A stretch of DNA of 64,000 bases from JAEUNJ01 sp052035955. Its GTDB lineage: Bacteria; Pseudomonadota; Gammaproteobacteria; Burkholderiales; Rhodocyclaceae. A program made the translations under genes and the position numbers. The stretch lies in contig JBPOHD010000015.1 in the NCBI GenBank assembly GCA_052035955.1, positions 1 to 64,000 on the forward strand. The letters are read 5' to 3'. Below are positions 1 to 8,860 of the stretch, in pieces (positions within the stretch are counted from its first letter, which is position 1; every line of letters begins with the position of its first letter). The notes beneath the pieces were generated by a model. The model saw only the letters and a program-made list of their open reading frames with translations, did not search any database and was not told where the DNA came from.

Positions 1-485
1 TCGGCCAGGGTGCGGAAGGCAAATTCGCCTCGACCGGCCAACCGCCGGGCGTCGGCGTGCGCCACGGCGAGGCGCAGCACCCGGGCCTGCTCGGCCACGT
101 CGGCCAGCGCCGCGCGGACGATGGCCGCCAGCGCTTCGGGCTCGTAGGGCTTCGTCAGGTAGTAATAGGCGCCGGCCTCGATGCCCTCCCGGACCTGCGC
201 CGGTGCCGCGGCGGCCGTCTGCATGATCACCGGCATGGCGGCGAAGCGGTCGTCCGACTTCATGCGCCGCAACAACTCTATCCCGCTCATGCCCGGCATC
301 ATCCGGTCGAGGATGGCCAGGTGGAACGGGGCGTGATCGCTGCCCTCGAGTTTCTCCAGGGCGCTCTCGGCATTGGCCGCGAACTCGACCCGGTAGCCCG
401 GGTCGTCGAGGATCTCGCCGATGATCTCCAGGTTGATGGGCTCGTCGTCCACCGCCAGGATGCGCCAGGTTTCCTTGCTCGTCAT
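1..485 (-). CDS. Response regulator, receiver domain (3' end cut by window edge)
   Basis: The 161 visible residues form a CheY-like receiver. The acidic pocket VDDEP is near residue 12, the phospho-acceptor Asp is in LAILDRMMPG near residue 60, the switch Thr is in VIMQTAAA, and the conserved Lys is in YYLTKPYEP. The ATG overlaps the TGA of the upstream sensor kinase (ATGA), so the two are almost certainly translated together and act as a cognate pair. The protein runs off the window past the receiver, so any output domain is unseen. It could be a stand-alone receiver or carry a GGDEF or HD-GYP domain. Confidence 0.9.
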   Translation of the reverse strand, partial: MTSKETWRILAVDDEPINLEIIGEILDDPGYRVEFAANAESALEKLEGSDHAPFHLAILDRMMPGMSGIELLRRMKSDDRFAAMPVIMQTAAAAPAQVREGIEAGAYYYLTKPYEPEALAAIVRAALADVAEQARVLRLAVAHADARRLAGRGEFAFRTLA

Positions 486-3400
486 GTCTTGGGTATCACC
501 GCTTCGAAAAGTGCGCCGCCGGTCTCCCGGTTGCGTGCGCGAATGATACCCCGGTGGAAGGTCACGATTTCACGGCAGATCGCCAGGCCGAGCCCCGTTC
601 CACCCGCCCCGGTGCGTGTCCGGCTGCTCTGGACGAACATGTCGAACACGGACTCCAGTTCGCCCTCCGGTATCCCGACGCCCTCGTCGGCCACCGCGAG
701 TCGCAGGGCGGGGACGGTGCCCAGGTCGCCTGCCCTGCGGCCGGCCGACAACTCGTCCGGCCCGACCGTGACGGTGATGCGGCCTCCGGCGGGCGAGAAC
801 TTGATCGCGTTCGAAAGCAGGTTGCTGACCACCTGTCCGAAGCGCTGCGGGTCGAAGGAGCCCGTCGCCGCCCCGCCTTCCTGGACCAGGGACACGTCGA
901 GTCCCTTGGCCTCGGCGAGCGGCAGGGTATCGGCGATGACCTGCCGGCAAACCTCGGCCAGGTCGGCGGGCCGTCGCTCGATGGGCATCTTGCCCGCCTC
1001 CAGCCGCGAGTAGTCGAGCAGGTCGTCGATCAGGGCCAGCAGCCGAAGGCCGCCGTCGACCACCTTGTCGAAATAGGCCGCCAGGCGATCCGGCGCCACC
1101 TGCCCGACCTTTCCCTTGCCCAGCCGGGCGAAGGAAAGGATCGCGTGCATCGGCGTCCGCAGCTCGTGGGTCATGTTGGCGAGGAATTCCGACTTGAAGC
1201 GGTTGGCCGTCTCGGCGGCATCCTTGGCCCGCAGCAGGTCCGCCGTCTGCTCCCGGACCAGATCCTCCAGATGGTCCCGGTGCCGGCGCAATTCGTCCTC
1301 CGCCCGCTTGCCTTCCGTGATGTCCTTGCCGACGCCGCGGTAGCCCGAGAAGGCGCCCGCCGGGTCGAACACGGGTTCGCCGCTGACGCTGTACCAGCGC
1401 CACCCGCCCGAGAGATCGCGGATCCGGTACTGGAAGTCGTGGAAGGGGCGACGGGCTGCCAGCAGGGCCTTGTGCTCGGCCCATTGCGCCTCGCCGGCGT
1501 CGATGGGCAGTTCCCATCGGGTCTTGCCGAGGGCGGCGGCGGGGGTCAGGCCGCCCTTCTCGACGCCGATGGACATGGCGGTGAACCGGCATTCCGCGTC
1601 CTGTTCCCAGAACCAGTCGGAGGACAATTCGGAAAGGCTGCGAAACCTCGCCTCGCTGGTCTCCAGGTCCTCCAGAGCCTTCCGGCGGGCGGTGACGTCG
1701 ACCCCCATGGCGAAGAGTTCGGCCACTTCGCCGGCGCGGGTCACGGGAAAGATGGCGCCCAGGATCCAGACGGTGTGGCCGTCGCCGACCACCACCTGGA
1801 ATTCGCGGACCGATGTCGGCCTTCCGGATTCGCGAACCCCGGCGCACAGCTCGGAGAAGGTCGAGAGATCGGTCCGCATGACGACGAACTCGGCCGCCGG
1901 TCGGCCCAGGACCTCGGCGGCCCGGTGGCCGTAGATGTCCTCGGCAGCCCGGTTCCAAAGGGTCACCCGGCCTGCCGCATCGACCCCGACGATGGCCACC
2001 AGGGGCGTCGTGTCGATGGCCGCCTGGAAACGGGCGAACGCGCTGCGCAGGTCGGTGACGTCATGGTAGACACCGACCGCCAGCGGCTCCCCGTCCGGAC
2101 CCCGGCCGGCCACCTTCTGGATGACGACGTTGCGCAGTCCCTTGCCCGGTTCGCCGGGCCAGAGCTGCTCGCGCATGCGCGGACCGCCGTCGCCGAACAC
2201 CTGCGCGTCGAGTTCGGCGTCGCACTCGGCAGCCTCGCCGGAGAAGTAGTCCCCGACCATGTGGCCGACCACCTCCTCGGCCGGCCGCCCGATCCATTTC
2301 GCATAGGCGCCATTGACCATCACGTAACGCAGGTCCCGCCCCTTGACGGCCACCGGATCGGGGATCGTGTCCAGGATGCTGCGCAGGAAGACCCGGTAGC
2401 GCGCCAGGCGATCCTCCTCGGTACGTTCGGCGGTCACGTCGGTGACCGTCCCGACCATGCGCAGCGGCCTCCCGGCGGCGTCCCTCTGGGCGATGCCGCG
2501 GGAGCGCAGCCATAGCCAGCGACCGTCCGCGTGGCGAACCCTGAAATCGACCGCGTAAGGGCTGCCATCCCGCAGATGGGTTTCCATCGCCGCCCGCTGG
2601 CGCGGCCGGTCTTCCGGATGGATCAGGTTCTCGGGGTCGACACCGCCCGGCCCGGTCGCCCCCGGCGCCAGGCCGAGGAGCTCATCGACCCGCGCCGACG
2701 CCAGGAGGCCTCCCCCAGCCAGGTCCCGCTCCCAGATGGCATCCACGGAGACCTGGGCGGCGAGGGCGAAGCGTTCCTCGCTGGCCCGCAGGCTGGCCGT
2801 CGCCCTGACCACGGCCCGCTCCGCACGCCGGCGGGCGCTGGCCAGGTAGAAGACGAACAGGGAAAGCAGCAGACCGAGGCTGCTGCCGAAAAGGGCCACC
2901 TGCCGGCCGCTGCCCGGCAGCATGGCGGCCTCCAGGGACGACGTAGAACGGAATTCGAGTTTCAGCAGGCGGCCGCCGAAGGAAAGTACCTCGTCGGCCG
3001 TCAGCACGGGACCGGCGGGCGCCGCGGGATGCGAGGCGAACCAGGCGGGCTGCGGCCTTTCCATGTCCGCCACCTGCAGGAAGGCGCCCGCCAGTCCCGT
3101 CGGCATGGCGGCAGTCAGTTCCTCCATGTGAAACACCGCGCCGACGAAGCCGCGCAGGGCGGCCCGTCGCACATCGGGTTCGGCCAGGGTGACGTCGGTG
3201 GAAAAGACCGGCAGGTACATGACCACCGACCGGCGTTGCGGCCCGTCCTCGTCGGTGGCCGCCATCAGGGGTCCGGTCATGGCCACGCGGCCCTCGGTCA
3301 CGGCCCTTTCCATGGCGGTGCGCCGCTCGGGATCCGAGAGGGTGTCGAAACCGAGGGCGCGTTCCCGGGCGGCACCGGTCGCCGTGACGAAGGCCACCGG

Positions 3401-3856
3401 CTGGACATCGCCTGCACCCGGGGCGGGATGAATGCGATAAGCAGGGTCCGTGTCTGCGCGCATGCGGGCAATGAAATCCTCCCGCTCCTGCTCGCGCACC
3501 CTGGGAATCCAGGCCACGGCGACCAGGCCCGGCATTCGCCGCTCGGCCAGCAGGGTGGCCAGGAAGTCGTCGAAATCCCGGCGATCCAGTCCCCGGTGGG
3601 CCTGGTGCAGGGAAGAAACGGCCGCCATCGGCGCGGTGGAATCGCGCAAACGCTGCAGGAATCCGTGGGCGTATTCCCCGGCCAGGGCGGCGAAATGCGC
3701 CTGGGCGCGCGTCCGCTCTTCCTCGTCCTCCTGAAGGCTCAGCCAGGCGGTGGCGGCGAATCCCACCAGGGCAAGCAGCAGGGCAAGCATCCATGGAGGC
3801 AGCCCCGCCGCCAGGGCTCGCGGCATCCGGCGGGGATGGAATTGCTTGGAGGCCAA
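482..3856 (-). CDS. CHASE-domain multi-PAS sensor histidine kinase
   Basis: This 1124-residue inner-membrane kinase has an N-terminal membrane segment near residues 20-42 and a periplasmic CHASE-type sensor at about 75-290. A second membrane segment (about 322-345) is followed by four PAS/PAC modules (about 365-860), a HisKA helix with HELRTP (His near 896) and an HATPase domain (NLLSNAIKFSP, DEGVGIP, GTGLGLAI). It ends after the ATPase, so the receiver is separate and encoded by the overlapping downstream gene. The longest reading begins at TTG; an ATG ten codons in (3826) is equally possible and neither has a clear ribosome site. The ligand is unknown. Confidence 0.88.
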   Translation of the reverse strand: MASKQFHPRRMPRALAAGLPPWMLALLLALVGFAATAWLSLQEDEEERTRAQAHFAALAGEYAHGFLQRLRDSTAPMAAVSSLHQAHRGLDRRDFDDFLATLLAERRMPGLVAVAWIPRVREQEREDFIARMRADTDPAYRIHPAPGAGDVQPVAFVTATGAARERALGFDTLSDPERRTAMERAVTEGRVAMTGPLMAATDEDGPQRRSVVMYLPVFSTDVTLAEPDVRRAALRGFVGAVFHMEELTAAMPTGLAGAFLQVADMERPQPAWFASHPAAPAGPVLTADEVLSFGGRLLKLEFRSTSSLEAAMLPGSGRQVALFGSSLGLLLSLFVFYLASARRRAERAVVRATASLRASEERFALAAQVSVDAIWERDLAGGGLLASARVDELLGLAPGATGPGGVDPENLIHPEDRPRQRAAMETHLRDGSPYAVDFRVRHADGRWLWLRSRGIAQRDAAGRPLRMVGTVTDVTAERTEEDRLARYRVFLRSILDTIPDPVAVKGRDLRYVMVNGAYAKWIGRPAEEVVGHMVGDYFSGEAAECDAELDAQVFGDGGPRMREQLWPGEPGKGLRNVVIQKVAGRGPDGEPLAVGVYHDVTDLRSAFARFQAAIDTTPLVAIVGVDAAGRVTLWNRAAEDIYGHRAAEVLGRPAAEFVVMRTDLSTFSELCAGVRESGRPTSVREFQVVVGDGHTVWILGAIFPVTRAGEVAELFAMGVDVTARRKALEDLETSEARFRSLSELSSDWFWEQDAECRFTAMSIGVEKGGLTPAAALGKTRWELPIDAGEAQWAEHKALLAARRPFHDFQYRIRDLSGGWRWYSVSGEPVFDPAGAFSGYRGVGKDITEGKRAEDELRRHRDHLEDLVREQTADLLRAKDAAETANRFKSEFLANMTHELRTPMHAILSFARLGKGKVGQVAPDRLAAYFDKVVDGGLRLLALIDDLLDYSRLEAGKMPIERRPADLAEVCRQVIADTLPLAEAKGLDVSLVQEGGAATGSFDPQRFGQVVSNLLSNAIKFSPAGGRITVTVGPDELSAGRRAGDLGTVPALRLAVADEGVGIPEGELESVFDMFVQSSRTRTGAGGTGLGLAICREIVTFHRGIIRARNRETGGALFEAVIPKT

Positions 3857-3887
3857 GGGAGGGGCCGATCTGCAAAAACCGCAGGAT

Positions 3888-3919
3888 ACAAAAAAAATGC
3901 GGCCCCGAAGGGCCGCATT
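3888..3919 (-). terminator. Rho-independent terminator of the RND/SQR operon
   Basis: A perfect 10-bp stem (AATGCGGCCC with GGGCCGCATT) is closed by a four-base loop. On the minus strand it is followed by eight T residues. It lies 23 bases past the DUF2892 stop and before the sensor kinase start, so it separates the two leftward units. Confidence 0.9.
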
Positions 3920-3941
3920 CCGCGGAAGAAAGCGCCGCTTT

Positions 3942-4178
3942 TCAGGCGCAACCGCCCGTGGAGCAGCTGGAGGTCTCGGGCACGCCCAGCTTCTTGAGGA
4001 TGCTGTCCATGGGACAGAAGGTGGTGAAGCCGCTCTGGAACAGGTTGGCGCCGACGAAGGCGGTGAACCAGAGCCAGGACAGGCTGGTCATGTCCACCTG
4101 GCCCATGGCGTGGGCCAGGGCGAGGGAAGCCATGATGAAAAAGCCGGCGACGATGCGGACGATGCGATTGACGGTCAT
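3942..4178 (-). CDS. DUF2892 (YgaP-type) small membrane protein
   Basis: This 78-residue protein has two predicted membrane helices (about 5-26 and 33-54). The family-typical FCPMD(S)ILKKLG motif follows, then a Cys-containing tail (SSCSTGGC). DUF2892 domains often accompany rhodanese or sulfur-handling genes; YgaP of E. coli is a membrane rhodanese carrying such a domain, but no rhodanese domain is present here. AAGGAG lies 8 bases before the ATG, and the ATG overlaps the RND pump's TGA (ATGA). It is the last gene of the operon. Exact function is unknown; it may be a membrane partner in sulfur transfer. Confidence 0.85.
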   Translation of the reverse strand: MTVNRIVRIVAGFFIMASLALAHAMGQVDMTSLSWLWFTAFVGANLFQSGFTTFCPMDSILKKLGVPETSSCSTGGCA

Positions 4179-7100
4179 TGCGTTTCTCCTTGGGTGGTGG
4201 GGACGTGGATGCGGTTCTTCATGGCCGCGAAGTAAAGGACGGGAATGACGACCAGCGTGAGCAGGGTCGACACGAAAATGCCGAAGATGAGGCTCAGGGC
4301 GAGGCCCGAGAAGATCGGGTCGTCGAGGATGAACAACGCTCCGAGCATGGCGGCCAGCCCGGTCAGGGCGATGGGCTTGGCGCGGATTGCGGCGGACTGG
4401 ATCACCGCCTCGGCGAATTCCATGCCGCCGGCCACCTGTTCGTTCACGAAATCCACCAGCAGGATGGAGTTGCGGACGATGATGCCGGCGAGCGCGATCA
4501 TGCCGATCATGGAAGTGGCGGTGAACTGGGCGCCGAACAGCGCATGGCCCGGCATGACGCCGATGATGGTCAGCGGGATCGGCGCCATGATGATCAGGGG
4601 CACCAGGTAGCTCTTGAACTGGGCCACCACCAGCAGGTAGATGAGGACCAGGCCGACGGCGTAGGCGATGCCCATGTCGCGGAAGGTCTCGTAGGTCACC
4701 TGCCACTCGCCGTCCCACTTGAGGGCATAGCCGGCGTAGGGATCCTTCGGCTGCTTGATGAAATACTCGCCCATGCCTTCGGGCAGTTTGGAGCGGATGT
4801 CGAACATGCCGTAGAGGGGCGAATCGAGGCGTCCGCCCATGTCGCCGGTCACGTAGACGACGGGCAGCAGGTCCTTGTGGTAGATGACCTTCTCGCGCAG
4901 GGTCTTGCGCGCCTCGACGAGCTCGGAGACGGGGACGAGGCGCCCGTCGCGGCCGCGCACCTGGAGCTTCAGCAACTGGTCCAGGGAGTCCTGGCGCTCG
5001 GCCGGCAGGGTGATGCGGACCGGCACCTCGTACTTGGACTCGCCGTCGTGCATGGGCGTCACGTCCTCGCCGGCCAGGCCCAGGCGGACAACCTCGACGA
5101 TGTCCTTCTGGGCGATGCCGAGCAGCGCCGCCTTGCTCTGATTCACGCGCAGGACGACCTTGCCGGCATCCTCGTCGATGGAATCGTCCACGCCCAGGAT
5201 GTCGGCAGTGCCCTCGAAGGCGGCGCGCACCTTGCGGGCGGCCTCGATCTGGCCCGCGTAGTCCGGCCCATAGACCTCGGCGACGATGGGCGAGAGCACC
5301 GGCGGCCCCGGCGGCACCTCGATGACTTTGGCATTACCGCCGGCCCGCGCCGCGATCGCCATGATGCGGTCGCGCACCGACACGGCGATCTCGTGGCTCT
5401 GCCGGTGGCGATGCTTCTTGTCCACCAGGTTCACCTGGATGTCGCCCATCTCGGGGTTGCTGCGCAGGTAGTACTGGCGGACCAGGCCGTTGAAGTTGAT
5501 GGGACTGGCCGTACCGGCATAGGCCTGGTAGTCCGACACTTCCTCCACCGTCGCCAGGTGGGCGCCGATCTCGTGCAGCACCCGGTCGGTCTCCTCCAGG
5601 GGCGTGCCGACCGGCATGTCGAGGACCACCTGGAATTCGCTCTTGTTGTCGAAGGGCAGCATCTTCAGCACCACCCACTGGACCACGCCCAGGGACACCG
5701 AGGCGAGGATGGCGACCAGGATGCCTATCCACAGCTTGCGCCGGGCCGAGCGGCCCGTGCGCTCGTCCAGCATCGGCGCCATGACCCGGCGAAACACGCG
5801 CTCGAGGCGCGCCGTCGTCCTGTCCTGGCCGGCGCCGCCATGGGCACCGTGGCCGGCCGGCTTCATCAGCTTCAGGGCGAGCCAGGGCGTGACCACGAAG
5901 GCGATGGCCAGGGAGATGAACATGCCCATGGAGGCGTTGATGGGGATGGGGCTCATGTAGGGGCCCATCAGGCCGGAGACGAAGGCCATGGGCAGCAGCG
6001 CGGCGATCACCGTGAAGGTGGCCAGGATGGTCGGGCCGCCGACCTCGTCCACCGCGCCCGGGATGATGTCGTGCAGCGGCTTGCCCGGGTAGAGCGCATG
6101 CCAGCGATGGATGTTCTCGACGACGACGATGGCGTCGTCCACGAGGATGCCGATGGAGAAGATGAGGGCGAAGAGCGACACCCGGTTGAGGGTGAAGCCC
6201 CAGGCCCAGGAAGCGAACAGGGTGGCGGCCAGGGTCAGGGTGACGGCAGTGCCGACGATGGCGGCCTCGCGCTTGCCGAGTGCGAAGAGGACCAGCAGGA
6301 CGACGAAGGCGGTGGCGAAGACCAGCTTGCCGATCAGCTTCTGGGCCTTGTCGGTGGCGGTCTGGCCGTAGTTCCGGGTGACGGTGAACTCGACGCCCTC
6401 CGGAATCACGGTCCCCCGCATGGCCTCGGCCCGGCGGATCACCGACTCGGCCACGTCGGCGGCATTGACGCCCGGCTTCTTGGAAATGGAGAGCGTCACG
6501 GCGGGATATTCGCTGCCCGCGGCAAGCCCCGTCGGCTTGCCGTCCCCGAGGTCTTTTTCCGCGGCCTTGCCGACGCCGTGCCAGACATAGCGGGCGGGCT
6601 GGTCGGGACCGTCCTCGATGCGGGCCACGTCGGCCATGAAGACCGGCCGGCCCTCGGAGACGCCCACCACCAGCCGCTTCACGTCCGCCGCCGACTCGAC
6701 GTAGGTACCGGTCTGGACGAGGATCTCCCTGTTGCCGGAGACCAGGCTGCCGGCCGGCTGGGAAGCGTTGGACAGTTGCAGGGCGGCCTTCAGGTCCTGG
6801 GCGGTGACGCCGTGGGCGTTCATCCGGTCCGTGTCCATGACCACCCGTACCACGTGACCGGGTCCGCCGATGGTCGCCACGTCGCGGGTGCCGGGAATGC
6901 GCTTGACCTCGATCTCGGCGGCGCGCGCCACCTGCTGCATCTCGAAGGCCGAGCGGCCGGGGTCGGCGGTCCAGAAGGTCAGGGTGACGATCGGCACGTC
7001 GTCGATGCCCTTGGGCTTGACGATGGGGTCGAGGACGCCCAGGTTGGGCGACACCCAGTCCCGGTTGGCGTTGATGGTGTCGTAGAGGCGGACGAGGGCC

Positions 7101-7417
7101 TGGATCGGGTCCTCGCCGACCAGGTACTGGACGGTGATCACGGCCATGCCGGGGCGGGAGACGGAATAGACGTGCTCGATGCCGGAGATGCGCGACAGCA
7201 CCTGCTCGGCCGGCCGGGCCACCAGGTTCTCCACGTCCTTGGCCGAGGCCCCCGGGAAGGGGATGAAGACATTGGCCATGGTGACGTTGATCTGGGGTTC
7301 CTCCTCCCGCGGCGTCACCAGGGTCGCGAAGACCCCGAGCAGCATCGCGATGAGGGCCAGGAGCGGCGTCATCTGCGAGCGCAGGAATAGAGCGGCGATT
7401 CGTCCTGAGATTCCCAT
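4175..7417 (-). CDS. RND-family efflux pump, inner-membrane subunit
   Basis: This 1080-residue protein of AcrB-type length starts with a cytoplasmic stretch and a first membrane helix. Two large periplasmic porter regions alternate with two helix bundles. The proton-relay Asp pair is in GILVDDAIVVVENIH in the first bundle. The periplasmic start PREEEPQINV is typical of a branch annotated as AcrB-like or multidrug/metal pumps. It probably works with the adaptor encoded two genes upstream and an unlinked outer-membrane channel. Interruption of the pump-adaptor pair by an SQR-like gene is unusual and suggests a sulfur-related substrate, which is inference. The stop overlaps the DUF2892 start. 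Confidence 0.92.
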   Translation of the reverse strand: MGISGRIAALFLRSQMTPLLALIAMLLGVFATLVTPREEEPQINVTMANVFIPFPGASAKDVENLVARPAEQVLSRISGIEHVYSVSRPGMAVITVQYLVGEDPIQALVRLYDTINANRDWVSPNLGVLDPIVKPKGIDDVPIVTLTFWTADPGRSAFEMQQVARAAEIEVKRIPGTRDVATIGGPGHVVRVVMDTDRMNAHGVTAQDLKAALQLSNASQPAGSLVSGNREILVQTGTYVESAADVKRLVVGVSEGRPVFMADVARIEDGPDQPARYVWHGVGKAAEKDLGDGKPTGLAAGSEYPAVTLSISKKPGVNAADVAESVIRRAEAMRGTVIPEGVEFTVTRNYGQTATDKAQKLIGKLVFATAFVVLLVLFALGKREAAIVGTAVTLTLAATLFASWAWGFTLNRVSLFALIFSIGILVDDAIVVVENIHRWHALYPGKPLHDIIPGAVDEVGGPTILATFTVIAALLPMAFVSGLMGPYMSPIPINASMGMFISLAIAFVVTPWLALKLMKPAGHGAHGGAGQDRTTARLERVFRRVMAPMLDERTGRSARRKLWIGILVAILASVSLGVVQWVVLKMLPFDNKSEFQVVLDMPVGTPLEETDRVLHEIGAHLATVEEVSDYQAYAGTASPINFNGLVRQYYLRSNPEMGDIQVNLVDKKHRHRQSHEIAVSVRDRIMAIAARAGGNAKVIEVPPGPPVLSPIVAEVYGPDYAGQIEAARKVRAAFEGTADILGVDDSIDEDAGKVVLRVNQSKAALLGIAQKDIVEVVRLGLAGEDVTPMHDGESKYEVPVRITLPAERQDSLDQLLKLQVRGRDGRLVPVSELVEARKTLREKVIYHKDLLPVVYVTGDMGGRLDSPLYGMFDIRSKLPEGMGEYFIKQPKDPYAGYALKWDGEWQVTYETFRDMGIAYAVGLVLIYLLVVAQFKSYLVPLIIMAPIPLTIIGVMPGHALFGAQFTATSMIGMIALAGIIVRNSILLVDFVNEQVAGGMEFAEAVIQSAAIRAKPIALTGLAAMLGALFILDDPIFSGLALSLIFGIFVSTLLTLVVIPVLYFAAMKNRIHVPTTQGETQ

Positions 7418-7487
7418 CGTTACTCGTCCAAAAACAATTCGGGCCGGGGTGGGCCGAAAAAGCCCGCCGGCCGGCCCCGTGTCGCGG

Positions 7488-8762
7488 TTACTTGTCGCGC
7501 AGCTTCATGATGCCAAGGGCATTCATGACCATCTTCTCGAAGACGGGCTCGGAGGTGCCCTTCTTCATCTTGCGCAGGAAATACTTCTCGAAGGCGATCT
7601 TGGCCAGATGCACCCACTTCCCCTCGGAGAACCAGTTGACGTTGCGCGGCGGAATCTGCGGCAGGGCCACGAAGGCGACGCCCGTGTCGCCGAAGTCGGC
7701 CAGGCAGACGGCATTCCAGCTCGCCTTGTGGGAAGGCTCCAGGCCCACCAGGGCCTCGCGGATGTTGTGGGCGGCGGCGTTCACCATGGACTCGATCATG
7801 TAGCCGGTCTTGGGCGCGCCGGTCGGCACCGGAGTGGCCTCCACCGGCGGGATGGCGACGCAGACGCCCACCGAGTAGATGTTCTTGAACTTGGGATTGC
7901 GCTGGTATTCGTCGATCAGGATGAAGCCGCGGGGATTGGTCAGGCCCTCGATGCCGAAGACCGCGTCCACGCCCTTGAAGGCCGGCAGCATCATCGAGTA
8001 CTTGAAGTCCAGCACGTGTTCCTTCTTCGGCTGGCCGGCCTCGTCGTGCTCCATGACGTGCATCTTTCCGGCCTCGACCTTGGTCACCTTGGCATTGCAG
8101 ATCCAGCGGACGTGGCGCTCGCGCAGGGCGGCCTCCAGCAGTCCCTTGGAGTCCCCGACGCCCCCCAGGCCCAGGTGGCCGATGTAGGGCTCGGCGGTGA
8201 CGAAGGTCATCGGCACCTTGTTGCGCAGGCGGCGCTTGCGAAGGTCGGTGTCCATGATGAAGGCGAACTCGTAGGCCGGCCCGTAGCAGGAGGCGCCCTG
8301 GACCGCGCCGACCACGACGGGGCCGGGATCCTTGACGAAATCCTGCCACCCCTGCTCGGCGGTCACGGCATGGTCCACGTGGCAGATCGACTGGGTGTGG
8401 CCCTTGGGACCGAGTCCCTCGACTTCCTCGAAGGCCAGCTTGGGTCCCGTCGCGATGACCAGGAAATCGTAGTCGATGACCTGGCCATCGTCGAGTTCGA
8501 TCTGGTTCCTGTCCGGATGAACCCGCTTGGCGCCCACCGGGATGAAGCCGATCTTGCGCTTGAGCAGGACGGGCTCGATGTCGATCTCGATGTCGTCGCG
8601 CTTGCGCCAATCCACGGCAACCCAGGGATTGGAGGGCACGAAGTGGAACTTGGGGTTGTTGGAGATGACGGTGACCTTGTCCTCCGGGCGCGCCAGGTCG
8701 CGCATCTCGTAGGCCATGGGCATGCCGCCGATGCCGGCGCCGAGGATCACGATGTGGGCCAT
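7488..8762 (-). CDS. Sulfide:quinone oxidoreductase-like FAD flavoprotein
   Basis: This 424-residue protein has an N-terminal FAD dinucleotide fold (ILGAGIGG), a second nucleotide motif near VIATGPKLAFEEVEG, and the SQR signature around VGAVQGASCYGPAYEF. Cys127, Cys159 and Cys353 sit almost exactly where the three redox cysteines of Acidithiobacillus SQR (128, 160, 356) lie. Cys301 (GVCVAIPP) is a further candidate, so alignment is needed to fix the third. Such enzymes oxidise sulfide to polysulfide at the membrane and reduce quinone. GGAGGAG precedes the ATG. It sits between adaptor and pump genes; a flavocytochrome c-like role is a less likely alternative. Confidence 0.87.
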   Translation of the reverse strand: MAHIVILGAGIGGMPMAYEMRDLARPEDKVTVISNNPKFHFVPSNPWVAVDWRKRDDIEIDIEPVLLKRKIGFIPVGAKRVHPDRNQIELDDGQVIDYDFLVIATGPKLAFEEVEGLGPKGHTQSICHVDHAVTAEQGWQDFVKDPGPVVVGAVQGASCYGPAYEFAFIMDTDLRKRRLRNKVPMTFVTAEPYIGHLGLGGVGDSKGLLEAALRERHVRWICNAKVTKVEAGKMHVMEHDEAGQPKKEHVLDFKYSMMLPAFKGVDAVFGIEGLTNPRGFILIDEYQRNPKFKNIYSVGVCVAIPPVEATPVPTGAPKTGYMIESMVNAAAHNIREALVGLEPSHKASWNAVCLADFGDTGVAFVALPQIPPRNVNWFSEGKWVHLAKIAFEKYFLRKMKKGTSEPVFEKMVMNALGIMKLRDK

Positions 8763-8860
8763 GGATACTCCTCCTCTAGGGTTCGTTGGATGACCGGCCG
8801 ATTATGGTGGAAGGGGTTTTTGCGCCACATCGGGAAAACGGATGCCGGGATCACCTGGCT

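Noticed and set aside
4178..7390. 1070-codon plus-strand frame opposite the RND pump
   Set aside because: It is a GC-driven shadow of the pump gene, rich in His, Asp, Gly and Val, without any motif or ribosome site.
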